Assembly: GCA_025455065.1 (NCBI GenBank)
Contig: JALONG010000031.1
Location: 1-51,126 of the forward strand
Direction of reading: 5' to 3'
From: Candidatus Kapaibacterium sp.
GTDB taxonomy: Bacteria; Bacteroidota; Ignavibacteria; Kapaibacteriales; UBA4661
DNA length: 51,126 nt
The position numbers and the translations under genes are program-made. Positions 1 to 9,637 of this stretch are shown one piece after another. The first letter of the stretch is position 1. The number at the start of each line of letters is the position of its first letter. The notes below the pieces were generated by a model that saw only the letters and a list, made by a program, of their open reading frames with translations, made no database searches and was not told where the DNA came from.

Positions 1-90
1 AATCCTTCTCGTGATGTCATAGCTCTCTGCAAGTCTCTTAAAAACTGGGATTCTGGAATATGACGTTTGAGAAAGAAAAATCGTTAGGTA

Positions 91-3000
91 CTAAAATTGA
101 GTAATAAGAAATTTTACCGCTTTTGTTGCAACCGGAGTCTGAATTCTTAGCTCATACATCCCCTGTTGAAGGCTCTGTACCTGTGCTTCCAGCGAATATT
201 GTCCGGCTTGTTTGTATGTTTCCCCTTCCAGTGTTCGGACTTCTTGACCTAGTGCGTCGTATAATTTTACTTGCACTGAACTTGGTTCGGAAAGGCTATA
301 CGTGACCTGCGTTTGCGCTCCGGCAGGATTCGGGGAAACGGACAACGAAGTAATCACAGAACTTGTTTCCCCGCCGCTAACGCCCGCCGTTGCTTGTGGT
401 TGAGGCAATCGCTCTAACATTTGCGACACATTCAACGTGCTTGTGGTCGCAAAAATCTGCGTCGTCGAAACGGTTGAAGATTCGATTGTACCGTCATAAA
501 GTTGCAAATTTGTTTCAATGACAACACTCGTAAAACTTGCATTAACCGTCGTTGTAATCGTCAAAGTCGTTGTGGAAAGCGTAAGTTGCGATGTGGGGAA
601 AAACGTTCCCGGACGCACTCCGGCAGAAGGAGGATTAGGAACAAAAATGTTTTGCATAACCGTAACGGTTGAAACAGTTTCACCATTTCCGCTTGTCGTA
701 ATCACAAACGAGGACGTGGAAATTGTTGTCCCCGTAGCGGAAATCGCATTGGTGAATGGCGGTGCAACACGTGTGGCAGCCGAAATGATGTTGGTTGTAG
801 CGACGACACGCGACGATGTGTTGGAAACAGCGTACAATCCCAATGGCGGCAACCACTGTGATACTTGCTGATTTACAAAACCCGTTGCGGCAATCGTCAT
901 GCGCTGTCCACCGACAGCCCAGCGTTGGAGCGGTGCGGAGAACGTTCCCAAGACCGTGCGACGCTCAGTTGCAATTACATCCAACGTGTAATCCCCCACA
1001 GGAACGTCCACCCAAGCGCCTTCGCCCATGCTCAATGTTGCGAGTTTTTGAGTGCCTCCACGCGGGATAATATCTACTCGTGGCGCATCGGTGCTACCGT
1101 GGTAAAGAAGCAATCGCACTGTATCAGGGGGAATAATTCGACGGCTATCAACAAAGTGTTGATACCGCACTTTGGTTAAACGACTTTCGGGATTTGGCGC
1201 AAAATCAAGTGGGTTCAGCAAGCCACTTAACAACAGGACATTTGCACCACGAATGACATTAAATCCTTCTTGAGTATAATACAGATTATTGTTGTTGATG
1301 GTAGTTGCTCTGGAGCGCGTTGCATAAAGCGTGAGCGGTACTCCGGCAATATCTTTCAAAAGTGGAACAAAAACACCTAAGCCCGTCAGTGCGGTATCTG
1401 CGGAAGGAAAGCGTAATGACCGAGCAACAGGCAAAAAGACTCCCGTTTGCGCATCAAGTGGAAAACGCATTGCTACACCAACATTCGTAAAAGCCGGGTC
1501 TGCTGAGACGTTTATTGCTTGCAACGTCGTTTCTGCTACACCGGCAAGTGGAGGTGCTGCGGGTAATAAGCGTACTTGGTTTGTTGTTGAGGGCATTTCC
1601 GGGACAAGAATTAAGCCAATCGGCTGCCCACTTGAGTTCCGAGAAGGCTCCACAAATCCCGAACTAACAATTGATATTCGCTCCCCTCCAAATTGATTCA
1701 GGGGCGCAGAAAATGAACCAATAACATCGTCATTATCAAAGCTGGTCAGGTCAAATATGAGCGGCTGTGCCGGAAGTGTGATAAATCGCCCCTGCCCGTA
1801 GCGAAATATTCCAAGAGAATCACCACTGCGCAGGTCAATTCTCATGCGTTTTGCATCGGTTACTCCTTGAAACAACAGCACTCGCACACTATCAGGAGCA
1901 ACGGAATCAACAGGGTCAATAAAATTATTTAGCCGTTGTGCAATATTCAAACCTTCGGGGTTTTTCGCAAAATCGTTGGTATCGACAACTCCCGAAGCGA
2001 TAATTTTATTCCAACCACGTTGAAGGGTTGTTATCGAAGTAATTACCGTCGGGCGCACGGGTGGTCGTCCGGGCATTGGGCGCACATTCCGAATGGACAC
2101 GGATGAAACCTGTGAGCCGACTACGTTGTCCAAATCCAAAATTGCCTGTGTTACAACAAGCGGACGCTGACTGACAACTATAAAAACAGGCGTTGTGCTA
2201 ATTGTTTGCGTTGCTTGCCGAAATTGTAACGGCTGCCCTATTGGTGCGGTTGTCGTGGTGGTGGAATTTCCTAAACGTGCAGAAATAAAGGTCGTCAGAG
2301 GCAAGCGGGCAATGTCTCCCGTCACATCAATCACTTGAACACGTGTTCGAGGGAATGTTGCTACAAATGGTTTTTCCACTTCCGGCAATAAGAATGATGC
2401 GGCTGTCGAGACCGAATCAAGCATCACGGGGCTTGAAGGAGCAGCAATAATTGTTAAAGGACGACCATCAAGGTTATTTCGGGGATTAAAAAAACCTGAA
2501 AGAACACAGGTAATACGCTGTCCCCGTAAGTTCCAGTCTTGAAAATTAGCACCAAACGAGGCAACGACACTTTGATTTGTCGAAGTGCGAACATCAATCG
2601 TATAATTCCCAAGTGGAACGGTTGCAATCGAACTTTGGGTAAAATCTAATCGCGTGAGTATTTGCCCTGTTTGCCGCAACACAAACTCCATGCGGGGAGC
2701 GTCGGTTGAGCCATGCACGAAAATCAGGCGCATCGAAGAATCAGGAGGTGCAGTCGTATCAACGATTTGTAGTAAACGGACAACGGTACTTCTTTGGCTT
2801 GGGCTTGGGGAAAAATTAAAAATTCTTGATTGTAAAATGCCCATCGAAATCAGGATATTATCATTCCGCGAAGCCAGTGCAAATGGAATGATCGCTGACG
2901 AAGAAGTAAGTGTACTGTCTGTTCCGTAGGTATAATACAACGAATGAGTAACGCCGCCTACATTATCAACCAACGGCATAACTGTGCCGATTCCGCTTTG

Positions 3001-3279
3001 CAAAGGTGTTGCCGAACCGAATCTTGATTCACGCAATAACGGCGAAAAAGCATTGCCCCGTGAAATGAAGACATTTACGCGGCTTAGTGCAGGGTCAGCG
3101 CTTGCATGAATGTACTGTACGCGCCCTGTACGCACGGTGGAAGTTGGTTCAATACTTTGAGGGGAACTTTGTGCGACAACTTCTTTCGCCAGCAACAAAC
3201 AACCAAGAATGAGTACAACCGCAAGTTTATATGGTACACAGTTGTTCGTGTGTGAGAAGCATCTTGAAGCATATTTCAT
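91..3279 (-). CDS. T9SS-exported DUF4397-repeat surface protein
   Basis: The product is about 1,062 residues long and is probably exported across both membranes and attached to the cell surface; its ligand or role is unknown. It opens with a Sec signal peptide (core AVVLILGCLLLA, cleavage near VVAQ). It ends with a type A T9SS sorting domain, starting at VSPNPAG and closing with GMYELRIQ and KAVKFLI. The middle repeats two alternating modules: one starts like IHASADPALSRVNV or INVSADPAFTNVGV, the other like VHGSTDAPRMEFV or YHGSTDAPRVDII, each followed by a DYTLDV-type strand. These are the hallmarks of DUF4397. The ATG at 3279 is chosen because GGAG lies 8 nt upstream; an in-frame TTG at 3291 is weaker. 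The gene is divergent from the phosphatase at 3524, and the 240-bp gap between them holds no other gene. Confidence 0.85.
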   Translation of the reverse strand: MKYASRCFSHTNNCVPYKLAVVLILGCLLLAKEVVAQSSPQSIEPTSTVRTGRVQYIHASADPALSRVNVFISRGNAFSPLLRESRFGSATPLQSGIGTVMPLVDNVGGVTHSLYYTYGTDSTLTSSSAIIPFALASRNDNILISMGILQSRIFNFSPSPSQRSTVVRLLQIVDTTAPPDSSMRLIFVHGSTDAPRMEFVLRQTGQILTRLDFTQSSIATVPLGNYTIDVRTSTNQSVVASFGANFQDWNLRGQRITCVLSGFFNPRNNLDGRPLTIIAAPSSPVMLDSVSTAASFLLPEVEKPFVATFPRTRVQVIDVTGDIARLPLTTFISARLGNSTTTTTAPIGQPLQFRQATQTISTTPVFIVVSQRPLVVTQAILDLDNVVGSQVSSVSIRNVRPMPGRPPVRPTVITSITTLQRGWNKIIASGVVDTNDFAKNPEGLNIAQRLNNFIDPVDSVAPDSVRVLLFQGVTDAKRMRIDLRSGDSLGIFRYGQGRFITLPAQPLIFDLTSFDNDDVIGSFSAPLNQFGGERISIVSSGFVEPSRNSSGQPIGLILVPEMPSTTNQVRLLPAAPPLAGVAETTLQAINVSADPAFTNVGVAMRFPLDAQTGVFLPVARSLRFPSADTALTGLGVFVPLLKDIAGVPLTLYATRSRATTINNNNLYYTQEGFNVIRGANVLLLSGLLNPLDFAPNPESRLTKVRYQHFVDSRRIIPPDTVRLLLYHGSTDAPRVDIIPRGGTQKLATLSMGEGAWVDVPVGDYTLDVIATERRTVLGTFSAPLQRWAVGGQRMTIAATGFVNQQVSQWLPPLGLYAVSNTSSRVVATTNIISAATRVAPPFTNAISATGTTISTSSFVITTSGNGETVSTVTVMQNIFVPNPPSAGVRPGTFFPTSQLTLSTTTLTITTTVNASFTSVVIETNLQLYDGTIESSTVSTTQIFATTSTLNVSQMLERLPQPQATAGVSGGETSSVITSLSVSPNPAGAQTQVTYSLSEPSSVQVKLYDALGQEVRTLEGETYKQAGQYSLEAQVQSLQQGMYELRIQTPVATKAVKFLITQF

Positions 3280-3523
3280 GGAAATCTCCAAAAAATTTTA
3301 TGAAAAATATTCTGTTGGTCAGATTCAACAAGGTAAATACCCTTTTGACAATCAAAACTGCTTTTAGATTCAATGTCGTGCGATTAAGCAGAAACCATGA
3401 CAAGAACAAAAGGTTACAACTGAGCGGCAAAATAAATGAAATGCTATTGATTACGGAAATTTTACCAATGAAAGCACGGTATTTTCGTATGTTTGTATCG
3501 TATGTTCTACCGAATGTTCTACA

Positions 3524-6500
3524 ATGGTTATACAAAAATTGTTTACACAAGAACTATATCGGATTGTAAGATTTAATGCTATTGCCTTTCTTGTTACAAG
3601 GCATACAATCACGCTTTGCAAGAGTTTTGTTTTCACGGTTAAACACATTTCCACTCTTCTTGCCCCTGTCGTGCTTTTCTTGGCAGTATCTCATTGTTCC
3701 ATGCCTCAATTACAAGCAGAGTCGCCCTCCAACGGCAGTATTGACTCGTTAGAACGACAAATTTCCGCACTTCCTTCTGATAAATCAAAGGCGGACGCTA
3801 TCATTGCGCTTGCTTTGGAACATTGGAATATGGGCATTGAGGAAGAAATGTTGCAAGAACATTTGAAAACCCTCAAAACAATTACCGAACGCTTGAAATA
3901 CCGAAAAGGTCATGCGTATTGGCTCATTGCTATGGCTAGATATTATGAAAAGCGGGATAATATCAAATTTGGTAAATTTGCCTACGATGCGCTTGAACGT
4001 ATCAACGAGTTTCAAGACCCCACAGGCAGGGCGCTGGCTGAAAAGAACATTGCTTCCTTTCATTTTTACGCTGCCGATTATGACCTTGCTACCCGCTATT
4101 TTCAACAAGCATTGGAGCGATTTCAAGAAACGAATAATCGCCCACAAACCGCATGGACACTGTATTCTCTGGCAATAATTTATGGGTATCAGGGGAACTA
4201 CGTCTATTCTCTTTCGCATCAATTCAAGGCATTACGAATCTTTGAGACCTTGAACATTCGGCACGGAATAGCAGCATCTAATGAGGATTTAGGCATTGCA
4301 CTTTTGCAAATCGGTAGCATAGGCAAGGCGCTTGAATACCTTCAAAAAGCCGGAGAGGAATACGGTGAATCGCTAAAAGGCACAGAACTTGAGCGGTTAG
4401 CGAGCATTTACATCAATATCGCGTCTTGCAAACAGCAACAAGGCTCACTTGTCGAAGCGCTTGATTATCTTGCCAAAGCAAAGCAATACACACTGAAACC
4501 TCAAACAACTCAAGGCTTTCTGGCACGCTCTTCGCTGGCGGATGCACTAGGGAACATCGCCCAAAAGCAGCAAAACAAAAATTTAGCAGTTGAATATTTC
4601 CAAGAGGCGCTCGCGGTGCTTGATTCTGCGGGGCTTCGTGGGAATGACCTTAATTATGCGCTTTACCGCATCGCTTCTATCGAATTTCAGGAAGGCAGCA
4701 TTGCAACAGCTGAACGCACATTCCATCGAATGCTTGCACGATCATTGGAAAGCGGAGATAAGCGTAATTCTGCACGGGCGCTACTTTGGTTGGGCAAGGT
4801 CGCCTTCAGGCAAAACCAATTTCCAAACACGGAGCGATTCGCAAAAGAAGCATTTGCAGCAGCACAAGCTATCGGACAGTTAGAATTTACCACATCCGCA
4901 GCAGAACTGCTCTCGACGGTGTACGAAAAGCAAGGGAATACAGCGCTTTCATTACAATACGCTAAAACAGCACGAAAATATCGTGATTCCATTGCAACGC
5001 TGGAGCGGACGCAACAGCTCGCCGGAATGGAAGCTATTTACACGCTCGACAAAGAACGCGCTCAATTAGAAAACCTGCGTCGTGATAACGAAACTCAGTT
5101 GCTTGCAACACAACGCCTTCGCCTGATACTTTGGGGCGGTTTGTTGGCGCTGGTTCTTTCTTTTGTAGCATTAGTCACGTTTGTTCGCTTGAATAACCGG
5201 AGCAAACGTGCTAACGAAGAATTAGCTCGCCAAACAGAACGTATCAAGGCAATAAGCCTTATCGGGGCAGAAATTGCCGCAAATTTGAATTTGCAAGATG
5301 CAATCGTGATGATTTATTCCTACATCAATCAACTCATGGACGCGCCTATTTTCAATATCGGTGAGTATTTGCCCCATGAAGAAGCAATTCAAATGCGGTA
5401 TCTTATTGAAAACGGTGAATTTGTTGCACCGCCTCGGGTCAGTATGCTTGATTCATTACGTCCTGCCGTTAAGTGCGTGCTTACACGTTCCCCCGTTGTC
5501 ATCAATGATGGAAACATACCCGTTTTAGTCGGTGCAAAGCCTGAATCCTTGGTTTATGTACCGCTTGTTGCCGGTGAGGTCGTTATTGGCGTTTTTAGTG
5601 TGCAAAGTTTTAAGCAACAAAGTTACCCACAACAAAATGTGGATATGCTTACAGCTATCAGCGCGTACATAGCAACAGCCATTACCAACACCAACGCTTT
5701 TGAACGAATTAAAGCCCAGCAAGCCGAACTTGAACAACAAGCAAGCCTTATTCAGCTCAATAACGTAGCGCTTTCGGAGCGCAATATCACCTTAGAACGC
5801 TTAAATCACAAAATTCAGGAAAATATCGCCTACGCTCAAACAATTCAAGAAGCCGTTCTGCCAAGTGTCAGTGAATTAACCGAGCAGTTACCGAACCATT
5901 TCGTGTTGTACAAGCCTATGGAGGTGATTTCAGGCGATTTTTATTGGATGCAGCGCATGGAATTTGCAACGCTCGTGGCTGTGGTGGATTGCACCGGACA
6001 CGGCATTCCGGGTGCATTTATGAGCATGATTGGCAACGACCTTTTGAACCAAATTGTTCTCGAAAAAAACATCACCAATCCCGCATGGATTCTTACCGAA
6101 CTGCATTATGCAGTGCGTCATGCACTCAGGCAAACCAACAACATAGAAAGTAATCAAGACGGCATGGATATTTGCCTTTGTAGAATTGATGCAGAAGGAA
6201 TTACATTTGCAGGGGCGCGAAGACCGTTGTATATTGTGCAAAATGGTGAAATACTGACCATAGAGGGTGACAGAAAGCCTATTGGCGGCTTCCAACGCGA
6301 GGGAAAACGTGCATTCACTTCCAAACGTTTGGACTTGGATAAAAGCACTCCGACAATGCTCTACCTCACAACGGACGGCTATGCCGACCAACACAATGCA
6401 AAGCGCGAAAAATTTGGCATCAAACAACTCACCGAGTTATTTGCGGAGATTTCGGGTCAGACAATGTTTGCGCAGCGCGAGCATTTAGGACAATCGCTTG

Positions 6501-6565
6501 CTGCACATCAGGGAACGGTGTCTCAGCGCGATGATATAACGATAATGGGCATCCGAATCGGATAA
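3524..6565 (+). CDS. TPR-TM-GAF-SpoIIE (PP2C) protein phosphatase, SiaA-like role
   Basis: This 1,013-residue protein is probably a transmembrane Ser/Thr phosphatase. A hydrophobic export signal (TLLAPVVLFLAV) is followed by some 450 residues of tetratricopeptide repeats, expected in the periplasm. A single membrane helix lies near residues 531-555 (ILWGGLLALVLSFVALVTF). A short coiled coil, a GAF domain (about 580-725) and a SpoIIE-type PP2C domain (about 765-1013) follow. Metal-binding motifs are visible: SGDFYW, VVDCTGHGIPGAFMS, the LTTDGYAD stretch and QRDDITI. The next two genes encode a SiaB-like kinase and a SiaC-like substrate, so by analogy with the Pseudomonas siaABC module this phosphatase should dephosphorylate the SiaC-like protein. 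The long N-terminal region before the signal core may mean a later non-ATG start. Confidence 0.85.
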   Translation: MVIQKLFTQELYRIVRFNAIAFLVTRHTITLCKSFVFTVKHISTLLAPVVLFLAVSHCSMPQLQAESPSNGSIDSLERQISALPSDKSKADAIIALALEHWNMGIEEEMLQEHLKTLKTITERLKYRKGHAYWLIAMARYYEKRDNIKFGKFAYDALERINEFQDPTGRALAEKNIASFHFYAADYDLATRYFQQALERFQETNNRPQTAWTLYSLAIIYGYQGNYVYSLSHQFKALRIFETLNIRHGIAASNEDLGIALLQIGSIGKALEYLQKAGEEYGESLKGTELERLASIYINIASCKQQQGSLVEALDYLAKAKQYTLKPQTTQGFLARSSLADALGNIAQKQQNKNLAVEYFQEALAVLDSAGLRGNDLNYALYRIASIEFQEGSIATAERTFHRMLARSLESGDKRNSARALLWLGKVAFRQNQFPNTERFAKEAFAAAQAIGQLEFTTSAAELLSTVYEKQGNTALSLQYAKTARKYRDSIATLERTQQLAGMEAIYTLDKERAQLENLRRDNETQLLATQRLRLILWGGLLALVLSFVALVTFVRLNNRSKRANEELARQTERIKAISLIGAEIAANLNLQDAIVMIYSYINQLMDAPIFNIGEYLPHEEAIQMRYLIENGEFVAPPRVSMLDSLRPAVKCVLTRSPVVINDGNIPVLVGAKPESLVYVPLVAGEVVIGVFSVQSFKQQSYPQQNVDMLTAISAYIATAITNTNAFERIKAQQAELEQQASLIQLNNVALSERNITLERLNHKIQENIAYAQTIQEAVLPSVSELTEQLPNHFVLYKPMEVISGDFYWMQRMEFATLVAVVDCTGHGIPGAFMSMIGNDLLNQIVLEKNITNPAWILTELHYAVRHALRQTNNIESNQDGMDICLCRIDAEGITFAGARRPLYIVQNGEILTIEGDRKPIGGFQREGKRAFTSKRLDLDKSTPTMLYLTTDGYADQHNAKREKFGIKQLTELFAEISGQTMFAQREHLGQSLAAHQGTVSQRDDITIMGIRIG

Positions 6566-6591
6566 TTTTCTCACTCTAATTTCCTAACGTT

Positions 6592-7146
6592 ATGGCGAAC
6601 GATTTATTGGAGTTTTACAATAACATGGAGGTGGCTCGGATATTGTTTGCGTTCAAAGGTACGATTTCGCAAAATATGCTTACCCAACTTTCGTTTGTTC
6701 TCAAACAACAAGCGCAAGAAGAGCCACAAATCAACACTCTATTCGGAATTTTTATCGAACTCACGCAAAACGTACGCCATTACTCCGCCGAACAGTCGCT
6801 TGACGAAAAAGGTAATCCTTTTGGTATCGGCGTAATTACTGTCAGCGAAGAAAACAATGTGTATTCAATTAGTTCAGGAAATGCGGTGAAACCTGATATT
6901 GCTATGCGTCTCGCAAAAAATTGTGAGGATTTGAATGCCCTCGACAAATCCGCACTGAACCGCCTTTACAAGCAACGTTTGCTGGATGAACCGCCGGAAG
7001 GTAGTAAAGGAGCGGGTGTCGGACTGATTGAAATTGCCCGCCGCAGCGATTTTCCACTGAAATATCACTTACGAGAATACAAAGAAGGAATGAAATTTTT
7101 TATCATTAACGCACAGGTAAAAAAAGTCGCAGATTCAAACTCATAG
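6592..7146 (+). CDS. SiaB-family protein kinase (GHKL-type)
   Basis: The 184-residue cytoplasmic protein carries a reduced GHKL ATPase fold. The N-box is visible as IFIELTQNVRHYS (Glu56 and Asn60 are the likely metal/ATP residues), and the glycine box as GSKGAGVGLIEIARRS near residues 136-150. There is no dimerisation His box, so it is not a conventional histidine kinase. Size and motifs match the SiaB family (DUF6272). In Pseudomonas, SiaB phosphorylates SiaC on a threonine and is countered by the PP2C phosphatase SiaA. It starts 27 nt after the phosphatase stop and is followed by the SiaC-like gene, so the three genes very likely form one operon and one switch. Family assignment is firm; the exact partner is inferred from order. 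Confidence 0.85.
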   Translation: MANDLLEFYNNMEVARILFAFKGTISQNMLTQLSFVLKQQAQEEPQINTLFGIFIELTQNVRHYSAEQSLDEKGNPFGIGVITVSEENNVYSISSGNAVKPDIAMRLAKNCEDLNALDKSALNRLYKQRLLDEPPEGSKGAGVGLIEIARRSDFPLKYHLREYKEGMKFFIINAQVKKVADSNS

Positions 7147-7213
7147 AACGCAGATACCTTACAAACCTTTCTCAAACTAGATTACATCAATACTTTCAGA
7201 ACATTCAACCTCT

Positions 7214-7588
7214 ATGGAAAACCTCATTATAGAATCAACTGAGAACACGCCTCGCATAGATTTCAACCCCGATACGGGAAATTTATGGCTTATTGGCGAG
7301 TCTTTTCCCGATATGGCACATGAATTTTTTAAACCTGTTATTCAATGGTTTCAAGCATACATCGCTTCTACAAGGGGTCCGATTATCGTCAAATTTAAGT
7401 TTTCATATTTCAACACCAGCACATCGAAGTATATCATCAACATTCTCTCGCTTGCTGAAGGCGGCGCTGCTGCCGGACGCGCCATAGAAGTGGAATGGCA
7501 CTACCCCGCAAACGATGAAAATATCAAACAAAACGGCTTAGAATTAGCAGACGGCTTCCACATTCATTTTACGACGATTGCCTACTAA
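7214..7588 (+). CDS. SiaC-like DUF1987 phosphoprotein
   Basis: This is a 124-residue protein of the DUF1987/SiaC family, close to the usual family length. It opens with the family's TPRIDFNPDTG and LIGESFPD motifs. The phosphoacceptor loop reads FNTSTSKYI, in which Thr68 coincides with the threonine I recall as phosphorylated in Pseudomonas SiaC. SiaC acts as an anti-anti-sigma-like adaptor that, when unphosphorylated, binds and activates the diguanylate cyclase SiaD. No cyclase of that kind is adjacent here, so the downstream target is unknown. The gene lies 67 nt after the kinase and only 17 nt before dnaG. Confidence 0.85.
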   Translation: MENLIIESTENTPRIDFNPDTGNLWLIGESFPDMAHEFFKPVIQWFQAYIASTRGPIIVKFKFSYFNTSTSKYIINILSLAEGGAAAGRAIEVEWHYPANDENIKQNGLELADGFHIHFTTIAY

Positions 7589-7605
7589 TTTCCTGTGTAC
7601 AGTTC

Positions 7606-9594
7606 ATGCGTATTCCTGACCATATTCTTGACCAGATTCGCCGCGATACGGATATTGTCGAGGTGATTAGTGATTTTGTAGCGCTCAACAAGCGTGGTCG
7701 GAATTTTATTGGTCTCTGCCCTTTTCACAACGAAAAAACGCCTTCTTTTAACGTTCTGCCTGACAAAGGAATTTTCAAATGTTTCGGCTGCGGCAAAGGT
7801 GGCGACGCGATTACGTTTATCCGCGAACACCAGAAAATGAGCTATCCCGAAGCGATTGGTGTGCTTGCCCAGCGACTTGGAATCGTACTTGCGGAAAACG
7901 ATACCGACACGTCATCGGGAGAACATAACCGTTACGAAAATGCTTACAATGCTCTTCGATTAGCCGCAAATTACTTTTACAAAAATCTCTACCTCGACAT
8001 TGGTGAAGAAGCGCTTGAATACGTGCGCTTGCGGGGTTTTAGCGAAGAAACGGTCAAAAAATTCGGTTTAGGTTTTTCGCCGAACAGTTTTTCGGCAACC
8101 ATGAACGAACTCCACGTGCTGGGTATGAGCGACGAAGCATTGCTGGATGCGGGTTTGGTGGGCAAAAAAGAAGAAACCGGACGCATTTACGACCGCTTTC
8201 GCGGCAGACTGATGTTCCCCATTCAAAACCCGATGGGCAGAGTTATAGGCTTTGGCGGGCGTAGAATGAACGACGAGGACAAGAACGCTGCGAAATACCT
8301 CAATTCCCCGCAATCGCTGGTCTATAACAAAAGCGAGGTTCTTTACGGAATTTTTCAAGCTAAAGATGCTCTCAGACGGCTTGGTTATGCGCTGTTGGTG
8401 GAGGGATACGCAGATTTACTGAGCGTCTCGCAAGCAGGTTTTCAGAATGTCGTTGCCTCAAGCGGAACAGCGCTGACAAAAGAACAGTTACGCCTGATTT
8501 CGCGCTTTTGCAAAAAAGTGAAAATTGTGTACGATTCCGACAAAGCGGGAATCAATGCTGCACTCAGGGGCTTGGATTTGGCGGTTGAAGAAGATTTCGA
8601 TGTCGAAATTGTACGCCTTCCCGACGGCGATGACCCCGACAGCATCATCCAGCGCGATGGCGCGGATGCCTTCCAATTTCGCATAGATAATGCTTTGTCG
8701 TTGGTAGATTTCAAAGGAGAAATTTTCCGCGAGCAAGGCTTGTTGAATACGCCCGAAGGCAGCACTGAAGCCGTGCGCTCAATTATGGAAACGATTGCAA
8801 AAGTGCCAACGCAAATCAAACGCGATTTTATGATTCGCTCTGTGGCTCACCGTTTCTCGCTTCGTGAAGCAGACTTGTATGCGGAATTAACAAAAATTCT
8901 TCGCCGAAATTCCTTTGGCGAGCAGCGTGAGCGCTCAAGACAGGAGCATCATCACACCGCAGGCAAAGAGCAGTCATCACGCCCGGAGCAGCCTTCATCA
9001 CCTCGACAGCAGCCACCTTTCATTATCACGGAGAAACTGCCCTTTGATGCCTCGAATACGCAGGATTTTCTGCCTTCTCCCGAAACGAATCATACCCCAG
9101 ATGATGCCCTCCTGCCTGAAGAAGAGGAGCTTTTGCGCATTGCGCTCACAATGGACGGTGCGTGTGTCTATATGACGAAAAAAGCTAATATTAGTGAAGA
9201 TTTATTTGTTACAAACGCTGCAAAAAGTCTATTTTCGCTGATTCGAGAAGCATCTGCAAAAGACGGCAAACCATTAGACACGTTGCTGACACAATCTGCG
9301 CAAGGTGTGGAAATTCCACCGATAATTCATGGTCTGGCAATGCGCCGCGAAACACCGAGCGAACGCTGGTTAGAGTTCGATGCGACGATTTCGCAAGACA
9401 GTATGCGCATGGTTGTTGATTGCACACTAAAACTGAAGATACACGGATTAGAACGTGAAATAGACCGCCTGCAAACTCGTCATAATGCCGCAATCTTAGC
9501 AAATAATGAGGAAGAAATATTTCCCCTTCTCCTTCAAATTCAAGAACTCGACAAGCAAAAACGCGATATTCACGCTCAACTTATACGCTATTAA
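7606..9594 (+). CDS. dnaG: DNA primase DnaG
   Basis: DnaG synthesises RNA primers at the replication fork. The 662-residue protein has all expected parts. The N-terminal CHC2 zinc finger uses Cys38, His41, Cys59 and Cys62 (CPFHNEKTPSF and CFGCGKGGD). The RNA polymerase core contains GFGGRRM and KYLNSP. The Toprim domain has LLVEGYADLL, VASSGTALT and YDSDKAG. After a basic, Gln/His/Pro-rich linker (around residues 445-490) comes a C-terminal helicase-binding region starting near LLPEEEELL. The length is slightly above the usual 600 or so because of the linker. It begins 17 nt after the SiaC-like gene, with no visible terminator between, so primase expression is probably tied to the signalling operon. 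Confidence 0.97.
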   Translation: MRIPDHILDQIRRDTDIVEVISDFVALNKRGRNFIGLCPFHNEKTPSFNVLPDKGIFKCFGCGKGGDAITFIREHQKMSYPEAIGVLAQRLGIVLAENDTDTSSGEHNRYENAYNALRLAANYFYKNLYLDIGEEALEYVRLRGFSEETVKKFGLGFSPNSFSATMNELHVLGMSDEALLDAGLVGKKEETGRIYDRFRGRLMFPIQNPMGRVIGFGGRRMNDEDKNAAKYLNSPQSLVYNKSEVLYGIFQAKDALRRLGYALLVEGYADLLSVSQAGFQNVVASSGTALTKEQLRLISRFCKKVKIVYDSDKAGINAALRGLDLAVEEDFDVEIVRLPDGDDPDSIIQRDGADAFQFRIDNALSLVDFKGEIFREQGLLNTPEGSTEAVRSIMETIAKVPTQIKRDFMIRSVAHRFSLREADLYAELTKILRRNSFGEQRERSRQEHHHTAGKEQSSRPEQPSSPRQQPPFIITEKLPFDASNTQDFLPSPETNHTPDDALLPEEEELLRIALTMDGACVYMTKKANISEDLFVTNAAKSLFSLIREASAKDGKPLDTLLTQSAQGVEIPPIIHGLAMRRETPSERWLEFDATISQDSMRMVVDCTLKLKIHGLEREIDRLQTRHNAAILANNEEEIFPLLLQIQELDKQKRDIHAQLIRY

Positions 9595-9637
9595 TACGTT
9601 CCCGCTATGTACATGAATCCCCCGAAAGGCATTATCA

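Noticed and set aside
1-63. Plus-strand open frame from the window edge ending in TGA (NPSRDVIALCKSLKNWDSGI), possibly the tail of a gene.
   Set aside because: Only 20 codons are visible and no family is recognisable; an open frame of this length is common by chance.
3231-3569. 112-codon plus-strand and 107-codon minus-strand frames across the divergent promoter region at 3280-3523.
   Set aside because: They overlap each other and both flanking genes, and have no motif or ribosome-binding site.
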